From assembly GCF_029867415.1 (NCBI RefSeq), contig NC_081182.1, positions 16,242,497 to 16,306,496 of the forward strand: DNA of 64,000 nucleotides, in the 5' to 3' direction. This DNA is from Vicia villosa. Lineage: Eukaryota; Streptophyta; Magnoliopsida; Fabales; Fabaceae. Every line of letters starts with the position of its first letter. Position 1 is the stretch's first letter. Below, one piece after another: positions 1 to 12,588 of this stretch. The position numbers and the translations under genes were made by a program. Under the pieces are notes generated by a model. The model was not told the DNA's origin and ran no database searches. It saw only the letters and a list, made by a program, of their open reading frames with translations.

Positions 1-556
1 TTTCCAAATTTAAAAATTAATAGAAAAAATATTACTTCATTATAATCCGTTACCTTCAGCCACGAAGCCTACGAACAGCCGCCGCAAGCTTTACCGACGG
101 CATCCCTCCACCAGATTGACAGCAACGCAGCTTCACCAACCTCCCTCCGGCCATGTACTCGTTCCATTCGGACTCGTTTTAACTGCTTCACTTTTTATGT
201 TTGAATGGTATATAAGAGCAGAGTAATTATTTGTTTTGGCCATGGTCCAACTGTTTTATCACTGTTTGGGAAGAAAAATAGAGATGTATTGTTTCATTTG
301 TTTGAGAGAGATAAAAAGGGTGTGTTTGTGTGCTTTAGTGCTTTACCATCCTCTCTCTCTCCAAGTTATGTATTGCTTTTGTTTATTTGTTACTGCTATA
401 TTATGTGGAGAAGGTTTTAGTGACTTTGCATTATTGTTCCTTTGGTAACTTTAATACACATTTCATGTCAATATAATATTCTTTAATTAATATTCATTTA
501 TTCTATTAAGTAAAGTTATCAAAGTTATGCAAGTTACCTAAACCATTCTCATATTA
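1..556. other. Unassigned left-edge sequence
   Basis: The first 200 bases are less AT-rich than what follows and could be the end of an exon or untranslated region of a gene lying to the left, but no conserved domain could be read in any frame. The two short open frames here (205-420 and 236-448) overlap each other and show no family resemblance. From about 430 the sequence becomes ordinary AT-rich intergenic DNA. Confidence 0.3.
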
Positions 557-1277
557 GACTATGTACAATGGTTACATTATTCAACACCCTACTTTTTCAC
601 TTTTTATCTTCCACATCATCTTCTCTCTCTTCCACCTAATAATTCAACACCTATTCATTTTTTTTTCACTACAATGATTTTGTTTAATAAAATTCAACAC
701 CATACCCCACATCATATTCTTATTTTCTTTTAAAGTTTTGTTTTTATGATTATATATTAATATCTATTATCAATTAAAATTAAATTAAAATAATTAATAT
801 TTAAATTTTTTTTTTAAATTTAATAATTTATTTATTTTTTCTAATTTTCTATTCTTAATTTTTTTTCTTGCAAGTAATAAATAAGAGATGTAAAAATAGT
901 TATTTTTTAAGGCTAAATAGAAAAAAAATTGAGAGAAAAAAGTGAATTTTTTTTTATGAGTCCAAATCAAATGAACCAAGTCTCTATTTATAGAGGAAAA
1001 AAATAATGAATTTTGATAAAAATAAAAATAAATAAAAAATTTATTTACTATGAAATAATTAATTTTAAATATGATTAAAAGAAAATAAAATCTAAATAAT
1101 CACAACAACCAATAAAATTGTGTAAAGTGTTGCATGTGGCCCCACTTTTTTCTCATTCAACATGTTGAATCTTTTCAACACCAATTAATCCACATCACAT
1201 TAAACACCTCATTTAACAAACCATTGTAGACATTCAACTATTGAATAATTTTTTCAACACCCCCATTGTAAATGGTC
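557..1277. mobile_element. PIF/Harbinger-type MITE with TTA target duplication
   Basis: The ends are imperfect inverted repeats: the left begins GACTATGTACAATGG and the reverse complement of the right begins GACCATTTACAATGG. The element is flanked on both sides by TTA (554-556 and 1278-1280), the 3-bp target duplication typical of PIF/Harbinger elements. The inner parts also pair loosely through repeated TTCAACAC and GTTGAA motifs, and the middle is AT-rich with no coding capacity. Length is 721 bp, long for a MITE, so it may be a deletion derivative of a larger element. Confidence 0.65.
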
Positions 1278-1995
1278 TTATGTTAAAGTGTCTGTTTTAT
1301 TTTAGGTGAATTCTTATCTACCTAATTTAAAAAGTTAGGTAAGGTTACCTCCAATGTAAAATGTCTTGAAAACATCTAATTGTATTACTTTATATTTAAT
1401 TAAATATGTTAAAATTAAATAGGACCTTTTGATTGGTTGAAAGTACATTATCTAACTTTTTAAAATGGGTAGAGAAGTTTTTATTTTATTTTTTCTAAAA
1501 AACAATTTGCCACTAGTCAACATTATGATGGTTCATTAAATTTTTTGAATAGGTCAACATTAACTTTCATTTTTGTATTATGTTTAATTGTTAATATTTT
1601 GTCATTTATTTTAAGAATTAAGATTTACTAATTTATTTTTTAGGCCTAAGATGTTACTCCTTCACCTCTATAAACTTTCATTACATGCACAATTAGATCT
1701 ATCTTGTCCTTTTTGAATTATTTATTTTATTTTACTAATTAAAATTTATTTATATACATAAATAATTTATTTATTCTATAATATTAGTAAATATTCAAAT
1801 ACTCAAAAAATAAAAATATAAAAAGTGTTAGTTTTATTGAAGTAATATATAGAGACATTTGGACTTTCTTATGGATATTTTATAAGTTAATTAATTTTTA
1901 TAAATTTAATAGTTTTATTTCCGCAATTTTTCATTTGATTTTGTAATAATTTGTAGTAAGTGTTTCACCCCATTTGTCAATTTGTTCTCTGATTC
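1278..1995. other. AT-rich intergenic sequence
   Basis: No gene is visible. A small imperfect palindrome (CCTAATTT...AAGTTAGG) lies near 1,320-1,345 and related TAACTTTTTAAA sequence recurs near 1,455, so a short degraded foldback element may be present. Confidence 0.3.
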
Positions 1996-2460
1996 TCGAA
2001 AGTTGTGGAAATGATTTTACCGCTTTCTTTATCTTTAACCTTTACTTTTGTTTGCTTTTATGTTTGAATAAACTGGTCAACCTACATTTTTGGTCCATAT
2101 ATTAAAGCCCTTGCCCACTCTTTATAAGAGATCGCTGGTACTCTTTTTTGTTTTAAAACATTTTTTCAAAACAAAATCTTATATTTCTTTTTTTAGTAGG
2201 AATGCAAATGCTCTGACTTTTCTATTGTACAGAGAAGGTATGTAGGCACAAGATGCGACGTCTTGCCGGACACACTTAAAAAAATATAAAAAGATTTTCT
2301 TTTATCTCTTTAGCAAACAAAATTGGTTTTAACGTAACACACATTTTCAAAAGACTCCTATAGAGTACCACAACGACTCTTGCTTATACGAGTTTAGTTA
2401 ATCAACAGATTAAACTCAAATTTTCTACCGCAACAACATTAAAAGATGCTAAAAAGTTAA
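1996..2460. mobile_element. Possible LTR-retrotransposon non-coding fragment
   Basis: The stretch around 2,235-2,275 (GTATGTAGGCACAAGATG and CGTCTTGCCGGACAC) resembles non-coding parts of legume Ty3/gypsy elements. No protein domain, LTR pair or primer-binding site is visible, so the assignment rests on remembered similarity and is weak. Confidence 0.2.
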
Positions 2461-3136
2461 CTCATATAAATAAAAAATAAAAATTATAACTAGAATAATG
2501 AAATTAAAAATGTGATAAATTACAAAAATAATCAAAAATTTGAAATAGACAATTTAATGAATAGTTAAGGAAGAAAATTAAAAAAATAATATAAATTAAG
2601 AAATATGAGATATATTTAATAAAAATATTTATTTATCTTATTTTTTATTTGAGAGATATTTTTTGATGGGATATAAATATTATATTATAATATCTAAATT
2701 TAGTTATGAAAATTATAATATAAAAATATCATTAATTTATAAGAGTCTTTTGTCATAATATTTTTAATCTTAATTTTTCATTTATTTTTACTGAAAAAAA
2801 CAAAAAGTAGAATGTTTTTAATTTAAAAATGATAAAAAGTTGACCTCTATAAATAAAAATTAAAAATATAAATAAAAGAAATAAATTTAAAATGTGAGAA
2901 TTAAAAGGAAAGATAAAATTTTAAAATAAAATTAATAAATGGATGCATTGAATTTTTTTTGGATAGAAATGTATTAATTTAAAAGGATAAGTTCAAATTT
3001 AATTTTTTTTATTTCAATAATTTTGTATAATTTAAAGCTTATTATTACTATTATTATTTATTTTATTGTAGTGGTTTAATATTATTATTATTATTAATAT
3101 AGTGCCAATTGAATAAATAATTGAATTAAATTTATT

Positions 3137-3138
<2 letters not shown>
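2461..3138. other. AT-rich intergenic sequence
   Basis: Very AT-rich, with long A/T runs and scattered TTA and TAA trinucleotides; no coding or RNA gene signal seen. Confidence 0.4.

Positions 3139-3175
<37 letters not shown>
3139..3175. repeat. (AT)n microsatellite
   Basis: An uninterrupted run of about 18 AT units, followed by several short ATT/TTA runs up to 3,360. Confidence 0.95.
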
Positions 3176-3178
<3 letters not shown>

Positions 3179-3369
3179 TTTATTAATTATAATTATAATT
3201 TAGATAAATAGTTATAATATTTATAATAATGATAGTTGAATATTATATTTTTATTATTTTATATTATTATTAACTAAATATTATATTATTATATATTATT
3301 TATATTATCATTATTATTATTAATAGTGGTGGCTTAATATTATAATATTATTATTATTAATATTATATT

Positions 3370-3545
3370 TAAAGAAAATGGGTGATGCATTGATAGTGTA
3401 AAATATTTTTACATTGTCAACCAATCACCTATATATATTCAATTAAATTATTCTTTTTTTATTTAAAAAAAAAATTTAATGACATGATATATCGATGATT
3501 TTCTATTGGTTAAGAGTGTAACACTTTTTATTATTACACTTTATA
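3370..3545. mobile_element. Possible short foldback MITE
   Basis: TTACATTGTCAACCAAT on the left (about 3,409-3,425) pairs with an inverted partner on the right (ATTGGTTAAGAGTGTAA, about 3,506-3,522), with an AT-rich loop between. This is the form of a small stem-loop element. No target duplication could be fixed. Confidence 0.35.
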
Positions 3546-3576
3546 CTACAAGAGCACAACCTTTTAACTCTTATAT

Positions 3577-3594
3577 TTATTATTATTATTATTA

Positions 3595-3688
<94 letters not shown>

Positions 3689-3689
3689 G
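3577..3689. repeat. (ATT)n microsatellite
   Basis: About 37 ATT/TTA units with one interruption near 3,597. The tyrosine-rich open frame across it is only a translation of the repeat. Confidence 0.95.
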
Positions 3690-5007
<1,318 letters not shown>

Positions 5008-5189
5008 TTTTTCACTAGTTTATTTTGCAAATTATTAATTTGTAGAATGAACTAGTATAAGAGGAAGTGTTAATTGAAGAACTACGAGTATTAAACCAAA
5101 TTCTAAAAATTGAAGAACGAGTAACAAAATAACTCCAATGTCTACTAATTTTAGTTCCAAGGAGGTAAAATTATTTCAATGTTGGGATC

Positions 5190-5540
5190 TCATTCTTCAA
5201 TATCAAAACCATCTGCAACAAAATCAATTGCATCTACAACATCTTCCCCATCATTGATATCATTACTTTGGTTGTTTTCTCCAGAATTAAGTTGTGCATC
5301 ATCCTCAACGTCAAGACCATCTCAATTTTTTGGAGGCCCTATGTAGGTTAGTCATAGTTCAACCATGACAAAATAATTAGAGGCCCTATTTAACCCCATT
5401 TTAATAGAGGAAAAGATTTATGAGACCATATTTAGTTACAATTTAACCATAAAAAATTTGAAGCCATATGCGGTAACCCGCCTTGCACGCCCTCAAAGAC
5501 GGTCCTACTCAACGTCAACCTCATCCAAATTTAATTGATT
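5190..5540 (-). pseudogene. hAT transposase acidic C-terminal tail (remnant)
   Basis: Read on the minus strand, the segment encodes an Asp/Glu-rich tail (for example DDAQLNSGENN and DGEDVVDAIDF) ending at a TGA whose complement is 5,190-5,192. Plant hAT transposases of the type seen at 10,530-11,060 commonly end in such an acidic tail after the dimerisation domain. About 170 bp of unrelated sequence (about 5,320-5,500) seems to interrupt it, with CAACGTCAA on both sides. The dimerisation region itself lies on the far side of the LINE at 5,590-10,191, so the gene was split by that insertion. Confidence 0.45.
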
Positions 5541-5607
5541 TATAACAACATCTATTTAAAGAATTTAACAATTGACATATAGTAATAAATTAAAATAAAA
5601 AATACAA

Positions 5608-6790
5608 CGATGGGGAGGGGACGAGGACGACCGAAGAAATCGGTGTCGACGTCACCGGGAAGTCGTGAAGGTGGTAGCGTCATAGGGACGGAGGAAATAC
5701 TAAGTGATGTATAGGAGATAATTGTTGAACCTGCTAGGGTTTCTGCTGATGGGAAGAAGACGAATGAAGGAGATGGAATCCCGATTGTGAAGCGTACTGA
5801 AACCCTAATTGATAAGAAAGAGAAGGTGGTTGAGTAGAGAGAGAGCTATGAGTGGATGTATTGAGTGATAATCGCAATCCGTCAAAGGGATTAACCATGG
5901 AATTTGTAGCACCAAAGGTGGTAGATGGAGAAATTGAAATTGAAATCGAGGAGAAGGATGTGGAGTCAGAGCTATTGTATTGGGATTCGGCACTGATTAT
6001 GTATGCTCTTGGTGGTGATATAAGTATGAACATGCTAAAGCATTACATGGAACGGATGTGGAACTTTGTACAATTACCAGATATGGTGTACCATGAAGAG
6101 GGTTATTTCATCCTGAAATTTAGATCACACAGCGATAAGGATACAGTTCTGATGAAGGGTCCTTATACGATGCGAAATATGCCTCTATTACTAAGGGATT
6201 GGAAACCAGGATTCAATATAAAGGAAGATATGCTGCGAACTTTGCTGATTTGGGTCAAATTTCCACAACTACCTTTACATTTGTGGGGAGTGAGGAGTCT
6301 AAACAAGATTGGGAGTGCCTTGGGGAATCCATTAGTGACGGATAAATGCACTGCTAGTAAAGCAAGGGTTTCGTATGCTCGGATCTTAGTTGAGGTAGAT
6401 GTTACACAAGAATTGAATAGCACATTTAACATAAAGGATATGGAAGGAAGCTTACACAACCAGTTGAATACGAATGGAAACCTATATTCTGTGGCAAGTG
6501 TCAGAAGTTCGGCCATAATTGCAAAGAGAGAATTATTAAGAAATGGCAGCCAAAGCCTATAGTGCCTGCAAAGCCTGAGAACCCCACAATGGAGAGAGTT
6601 GGTGAATTGAAACGGCCAGAGATCAAAGGAACTACACCTGCAGAAGGCATATAAGATATCAGCATTGAGGAATCAGTGAAGGAATGGGAGATTGTTCTCA
6701 AAGGTAGAGATAGAAACAAGAGAAGTATCCAGGAGACTAGTAGCACTGATTGTTTGAATGGGTTTGCTGCACTGGGGGACTTGAATAATC
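5608..6790 (+). pseudogene. LINE ORF1: DUF4283 and zinc-knuckle protein, frameshifted
   Basis: The frame opens with a basic MGRGRGRPKK start, meets a stop near 5,710, and continues in another frame (5,852-6,562) with a DUF4283 domain, the RNA-binding region of plant LINE ORF1 proteins: the LLYWDSALIMYALGG and PLLLRDWKPGF stretches are typical. Around 6,445 the reading moves to the +1 frame, where a CGKCQKFGHNC knuckle follows (about 6,489-6,520), then a stop near 6,652. Role in an active element: binding LINE RNA into a particle. This copy is broken in at least three places. Confidence 0.8.
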
Positions 6791-6815
6791 CTTTAGTGTA
6801 ACAAGATTATGAATC

Positions 6816-9800
6816 ATGATAGTGGCTTGGAATGTACGAGGGTTTAATAAAACTGGAAAATTTATTGAGGTTAACTCCCGCCTCAAAGAGATCCGTCCCA
6901 TGATCACTATTTTGTTGGAAACTCGTGTTAAGGAGAATAAGGTAACGGGCATCAGACAACATCTTCACCTTGGAGGTATGTTTGTTGACAATTATTCTAA
7001 TCACTATAATGGTAGGATATGGATTAGCTGGAATAATAGTGTCATTGACTTGAGAGTTGTACATAGCACTAGTCAATTGATACATTGTGGCCTGAATGAC
7101 CTAGCTGGTAAATTCCTGTTCTGGATCATTGTTATCTATGCTGCTAATTGTTTATATTAGAGACGTAGACTTTGGAAAGATATAGAGGATATTCACAATA
7201 GTCAACAACGGCCTTGGGTTCCGCTAGGGGATTTTAACAATGTTACTAAACTGAATGATAGGATTGGGGGAAAGAAAGTCACTCAATCTGAGATACAGGA
7301 CCTAGTTAGTATGATGGAAAGAGCTGATCTATGTGAGATGGATGGTAAAAGGGCTTATTTTACTTGGTCAAATAAACAGATTGAGAGCACCATCTATTCA
7401 AGAATTGATAGAGTAATAGCCAATCCCAACTGGTTCCAACAGCAGATGGATACTACATTACACATAATGAATCCAGGGGTGTCTGATCATGCACTATTAT
7501 GGTTGAGAACTAAAGAGAGGATGTAGCACAGAAAATAACATTTCAAGTTCTATAATTGTGTAGTGGACATGGAGGGGTATGATACTAAAGGGAAGGAGAG
7601 CTGGAGTGCTCTCATCTCTGGCAGACCTATGTATATTGTTTGGGAAAAGTTGAAAAGGTTGCAGAGAGTCATGAGAGACTTGAATAAACCTATGTCAACT
7701 CTACATCAGGATGTGATAAAGGCTAGGGAGAATTTGTCAACTGCTTAGTAGGAATTAAATCGGGAACTTATGGATAAACATAGAATCCTCCAGGATCAAG
7801 AATGTAATACTAAATTGTTATATCTGACTGAGCTAGAGGAAAAAGTGTTGAAGCAAAAAACCAAGATAGAGTGGCTCAAATTGTAGCGAAAGGTATGCAA
7901 CTTCTGTATGGGGAGGATGGGAATGTGATTACCACTCAAATTGAGATTGAGAAGACTGTGATGTCGTTTTATAAGAGCTTGATGGGAACAACATCCAAAA
8001 ATATCACCCATGTTGATATTGTTGCTATGAGAGAAGGGACCCAACTAAAATTTGAACAAAGACAAATGTTGATTATGCCTATCAGTGAGAAGGAGGTAGA
8101 GGATGCTTTAAAGGGTATAGGTGATTTGAAAGCTCCAAGGATTGATGGATTTGGTGCTAAATTATTTAAGGCTAGTTGGCAGGTCATCAAAAAAGATGTG
8201 ATGGATGCAGTTAGAGACTTCTTTGAAAATGAGAGGATATATAGGGCTGCAAATTGCACTGTTGTAACCCTAATTCCAAAGACTGATGAAGCTAGAACTA
8301 TCAAGGATTATAGGCCCATAGCTGGATGCTCTAAATTGTATAAGATTGTATCCAGAATTCTGTCTGGTAGGCTTGTAAGAGTTATTTGGAGTGTCATAAG
8401 TAAGAGTCAGGCTGCCTTTGTCCCAAAACAAAATATACATAATCATATATTTGTCACATATGAGCTACTAAGAGGCTATTCTAGGAAGGGAGGGACTCCT
8501 AGGTGTATGATGCAGTTAGATCTACAGAAAGCTTATGACATGGTGGACTGGGGAGCCTTAGAGATAATCATGAGAGAAATTGGTCTTCCTCACCAATTTA
8601 TAAAGTGGATTATGCTCATTGTGAGGACTGTCTCCCATAAGTTCAATGTCAATGGTATCTATACTAAAATCATGCAAGCTAAACATGGAATAAGGCAAGG
8701 GGATCCACTATCCCCTCTCCTTTTTGTCATGATGATGGAATACTTACACATGCTTTTGCATAAAATGCAGAGGAATCCTGTGTTTAAGTATTACAATAAA
8801 TGCAAAGATGTGAAACTGACCCATATTGCTTTTGCTGATGATGTTCTGATGTTCTCCAAGGGTGATACACATTCTGTTGGGATGATGATAAAAGTGTTGC
8901 AGCAATTTTATGACTCTACAGGCTCGGTGGTGAACCCAAGAAAATGTAAAGTGTTCTTTGGAGGAGTGGATAGTACTATCAGGAAGCAAATCAAGGATAT
9001 GACCACCTTCCAAGAAGGAGAACTACCATTCAAGTACCTAGGGGTTCCTATGACTAGCAAAAGACTGGAAATTCAAAACTATATGCCTCTTATCAATAAG
9101 ATTGTTGCAAGGATCACCCATTGGAGTAGAAAGCTCTTAAGTTATGCTGGAAAAATCCAATTAGTTAAAAGTGTATGTTTTGCTACTACTAGTTACTAGC
9201 TACAGTGTCTGCCACTACCTAAGCAGGTTATTCACCATATAAATGATGTGTTTATATCCTTTGTTTGGACAGGTGGAACAAATATCAAGAGGAAAAGTCC
9301 AGTGGCATGGAGAGTTTGCAAACCTCACAAGTATGGTGGGCTGAATGTCCTGGATCTGCAGGTCTGCAATAACATTGCTATGCTGAAACATTTATGGAAT
9401 CTCAGTAATAAGAAAGACAATTTATGGGTGATATGGATTAGTAGCTACTATCTGAAGGAACAAGACATCATGCTCATGGGGGAAAAAGTATAGTATTCCT
9501 AGATTTTCAAAGCTATATTGAGACAAAACGATAATGTCAAGGATGTGCAAGGATGGACTCAAATGCAACACTTTAACATCAGAGCTATCTACAAACAGAT
9601 TAGCAAAGATGACACTCATGTTGCTTGGTACAGATTATTGTGTGGAAATAGTGTGAGACCTCGAGCTCTATTCATGCTTTGGATGGCCTGTCATGGTAAG
9701 TTAGCCGCTAGGAGCAGATTGTATCGGTTTGGATTAGTGGATCATTCCTTGTGTTGTTTTTGTATGAATGAGGAAACTATGGATCTTTGCTGTTTGAGTG

Positions 9801-10104
9801 ATACGAGACTAGTAGGATATGGAGGCAGGTGCTAAACTGGATCAACATAAACCATGATCCTAAACCGTGGAATGAGGAACTGGGCTGGATGATTCAAAAC
9901 TGTAGAGGAAAGTCTATAAGAGCAGAGTTGCTAAAGTTAGCCTTGGCTGAAACTGTGTATAGGGTTTGGATTTATAGGAATTGTGTGAGTTTTGGGTCAG
10001 ACTGTGATAGAACAAAAATAGGTGACAACATTATTGATAATATAGTGTATCGAGGGTGGGGAAAGCTTAAACTTAGAACATATATGGCTCGTTTGATGAT
10101 GTAA
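6816..10104 (+). pseudogene. LINE ORF2: endonuclease, reverse transcriptase, zf-RVT; interrupted
   Basis: The endonuclease domain begins MIVAWNVRGFN (6,816) and continues through LGDFNNV (about 7,228) and GVSDHALLW (about 7,480), with stops near 7,160 and 7,524. A frame change and apparent deletion at about 7,860 leads into a 442-codon reverse transcriptase frame (7,871-9,199). This has LQKAYDMVDW, GIRQGDPLSPLLF and the catalytic IAFADDVLMF (about 8,826). A stop at 9,197 is followed in the same frame by the thumb and zf-RVT region (9,248-9,800). A further frame change near 9,800 gives the last part, ending at 10,104. No RNase H domain was seen. The RT core is the best-preserved part; the protein as a whole is dead. 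Confidence 0.88.
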
Positions 10105-10204
10105 GTCCTTCAGGAAGGTTGGACCCTTGAGGTCTCCAGTGTACTTTCTATGTTTTTTGAATTAATATATCATTTATTTGATAAAAAAAAAGAAATAGGT
10201 TGGA

Positions 10205-11060
10205 TTGTCTTACTAGCAAGATCTTTGTGTAGTGCTTCCACCTCCTCAACGGTTAAGAATCATTAATGATAATGTCAAACATAGAACCAAACAAACTTAA
10301 CAAATCAAAAAATATCATACATTTTAAACAAACCAAATAATATAATATATCTTAACTATAGAACCATAAAATATTCTTAATAAACCATACAATATCATAT
10401 ATTCTTAATTATAGAACTATTATTCTCTAGTCAACAAGACGAAAACAAAATAGCCTTGTTTACAAACCAAACAATAGCATATTTCTTAACTATAAAACCA
10501 TATTATATATTCTTAACTATAGAACATATAACCAAACAAACCAAACAATTACATATATTCATGTCTTCAAGTATCAAAACAATAGCATATAAAGCATAAT
10601 AATTGCAATACCTATTTTGTAGCCGTAAGTTGTAACGAACAAAGACGAGATCAATAAGCTTTTGATGCTCCAACCTATTTCTTTTTTTTTTTGAATGAAT
10701 GTGCTCGAACACTCAAATTTTGTTAAAAACCAAATGCACTACAAGTTTGGCTCAAAATCCGAATAGCCGACTTTTGCAAATTGGTTGCTTCAGTTCCATA
10801 AGTTTCCCACCATTGATCTAGAATAATGTATGTGAAAAAAATTAGAAAACATTTTAAAATGCATATTGACATTGTACTAAAATGTATAAAATTTATCATC
10901 TAATTTTACCTGAAAAAACTTCATCTCAGTTTTCTACAACTACTGTCCTTCCAAAACTACCTTCACAATTTTTGAATGAACTCGTCTCAGTAGTTAATTT
11001 AGATCGCAAATCCTTACTGACTCGCTTTCATCCACATCTGAAGTTTTTATTTTCTTGCTC
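10205..11060 (-). pseudogene. hAT transposase C-terminal (dimerisation) region, remnant
   Basis: On the minus strand, a KNCEGSFGRTVVVEN stretch (about 10,965-10,920, followed by an in-frame TGA) precedes DQWWETYGTEATNLQKSAIR and LSQTCSAFGF (about 10,826-10,735). Next comes FEHIHSKKKRNRLEHQK and DLVFVRYNLRLQNR (about 10,712-10,613). This is the hallmark order of the plant hAT C-terminal dimerisation domain, where the Trp-Trp and Asn-Arg-Leu motifs are strongly conserved. A possible further exon (EEVEALHKDLASKTI) lies near 10,215-10,255. The N-terminal BED finger and catalytic core are absent. The acidic tail of the same gene is found at 5,190-5,540, across the inserted LINE. Confidence 0.75.
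10275..10565. repeat. Degenerate tandem-like repeat, unit about 40-60 bp
   Basis: Phrases such as AACCAAACAA, ATATCATATATTCTTAA and CTATAGAACCAT recur about five times with variable spacing. The block sits where an intron of the hAT remnant would be expected. Confidence 0.5.
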
Positions 11061-11509
11061 CGCTCATTAAAATGTTGTTTCGTCTTAAAACGAATTTCTG
11101 CAGGCACTGACTTACAAATTTCAACATTTTCTACTACTCTAGTAAGTGTTGTTTTACCCTATGAATTTCATCGTCACCAAAATTTTTGTGACAATAGATA
11201 TTGTTCCTGCATAACACTTTTGATTACCTCCTGGAAGCGAATCCGGTGAGGTCGCAAAGGAGTTTGAGATATCTTCCTCCTCGGTGCAGACATTAGAGGA
11301 AAATATTAAGTGGATTGAGGGATTTGGGTGGCATGATCGTCGAGTGTGTGCCCCCAAGAAAAATGTCTTGCTTATCCCTCAGGTGGAAACCCCTATTTAT
11401 AGTGAAATCCATGGTCTAATGACCAATAAGCCGCCTTGTAACCGTTGTAATCGTTTCATAAATATTTGTAACGTCCCATTAATCATGTGTGAAATTCTGA
11501 TATCAAATA
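11061..11509. other. Possible minus-strand LTR or promoter fragment
   Basis: Read on the minus strand there is a TATA-like CACTATAAATAGGGG sequence (about 11,390-11,404) followed by GC-richer leader-like sequence, as in the LTR of a retrotransposon. The boundaries, LTR partner and primer-binding site were not found. Confidence 0.25.
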
Positions 11510-12267
11510 TGTGATGCCGAATAAGATGTCACGACACAAATGTTTGTTGTTGAAACTAATAACGCAAACAGGAGCAATAATGTAAAACAATGCAGAATAT
11601 TCAATAGTATCAATTTGAAGTTAAACAACCCCGTTTACACTTCTCATTTAATCACTATCCTTCCTATGACTTCTACCTAAGACTCACCTAGGTATGAGGC
11701 CCTCCTCAAATCCCTTCAGTCACAACACCCTGTGACAAAATAACACAAACAATAAAAACATAAGAGACTCTTCCAAGACACACAATCCTCAATGCTTAAA
11801 AGCTTATGAGATTAACAGCTTTGGAGATTAAACCAGCATTCAGCACCTAAAGGTTTGTGAATGCACACATATGGAAGTTACAGAAAAAATAAGGATTCCT
11901 ATAACCCTAAAAACACAAATATCAATTCCACCTAAAACTAGGTTCCATCCCTTTTATTTATAAGTTTAACATCGACTGGACTGGGCTTCAAAATGCGGCA
12001 AAGAGGCTTCCAAAAACCTACCAGCTAACCTATCAGCTAATTGATTTTCCTGAATTTTCTGTAGCTGAAACACGACATTGCTGTATCAATAAAAACGCCT
12101 GATTCACTTGACAGATCAGCTTCAGCAGTCAGCATGTCATACCACAAATGTTGTGACATCTTGTTTGACATGTTAAAGTCTGAACGCTAGGTCATCTTGC
12201 ATTTCTTTCAACATGATCTTACACATTATGTTTTACCAAAATGCATATCAACCTTAGAGAAACTACA
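11510..12267 (-). mobile_element. Ty1/copia (SIRE/Maximus-like) LTR, minus strand
   Basis: On the minus strand a polypurine tract AAAGGGGGAGAT (complement about 12,268-12,279) directly precedes TGTAGTTTCTC, the likely LTR start. It is preceded by GTTTTAGCCAAAAT, as in the copia remnant whose LTR begins at 42,843. Inside are repeated GATGTCACAACA-type phrases that also occur in the 42,843-43,921 LTR. The other end is set at a weak terminal CA near 11,510 and is approximate. No internal coding region remains, so this is a 3' LTR stub. Confidence 0.55.
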
Positions 12268-12588
12268 ATCTCCCCCTTTAGCACATTTTGGCTAAAACAA
12301 CCAACGAAACCTGTCATCAGAATGCATATATCATGACGAAGGGAGTGCTGGTCGAAGGGTTTAGAAGACAAAGAGCTATGATGAACATAGATAGCCTAGA
12401 CACAATGAATTAGGTGGTGTGTTAAATTATTATTCCTTGTGTCGAAAAGATTTGATTTTGTTTAGTGTTAGCTCTCTATTTTTATAGTTGGCTTAATTTT
12501 TGTAAAACAAATAATAAGTGGCAATAATGTAATATATAAAAAGAACAGGTACAACAAGAGTCCCAATGGAATGCCAAGAACATGCTAT
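12268..12588. other. Retrotransposon 3' internal stub and spacer
   Basis: Contains the polypurine tract belonging to the LTR on the left (about 12,268-12,282, minus strand) and AT-rich sequence without coding signal up to the next LTR. Confidence 0.4.

Larger units (their letters stand above)
5590..10191 (+). mobile_element. LINE (non-LTR retrotransposon), near full length, inactive
   Basis: A single LINE reads left to right. It has a gag-like first ORF (DUF4283 and zinc knuckle), a second ORF with an apurinic endonuclease, a reverse transcriptase and a zf-RVT region, then a short 3' untranslated region and an A-rich tail (about 10,182-10,191). The 5' boundary is placed just before the basic start region at 5,608 and is uncertain. 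No clear target duplication was found, partly because the left flank is itself A-rich. Several in-frame stops and at least three frame changes show it cannot move on its own. It lies inside a minus-strand hAT transposase remnant. Confidence 0.85.

Noticed and set aside
7969..8304. 111-codon minus frame inside the LINE
   Set aside because: Antisense to the reverse transcriptase, which has clear motifs on the plus strand.
10275..10565. CRISPR-like array
   Set aside because: Repeats are degenerate, spacing is irregular, and the context is a plant nuclear genome.
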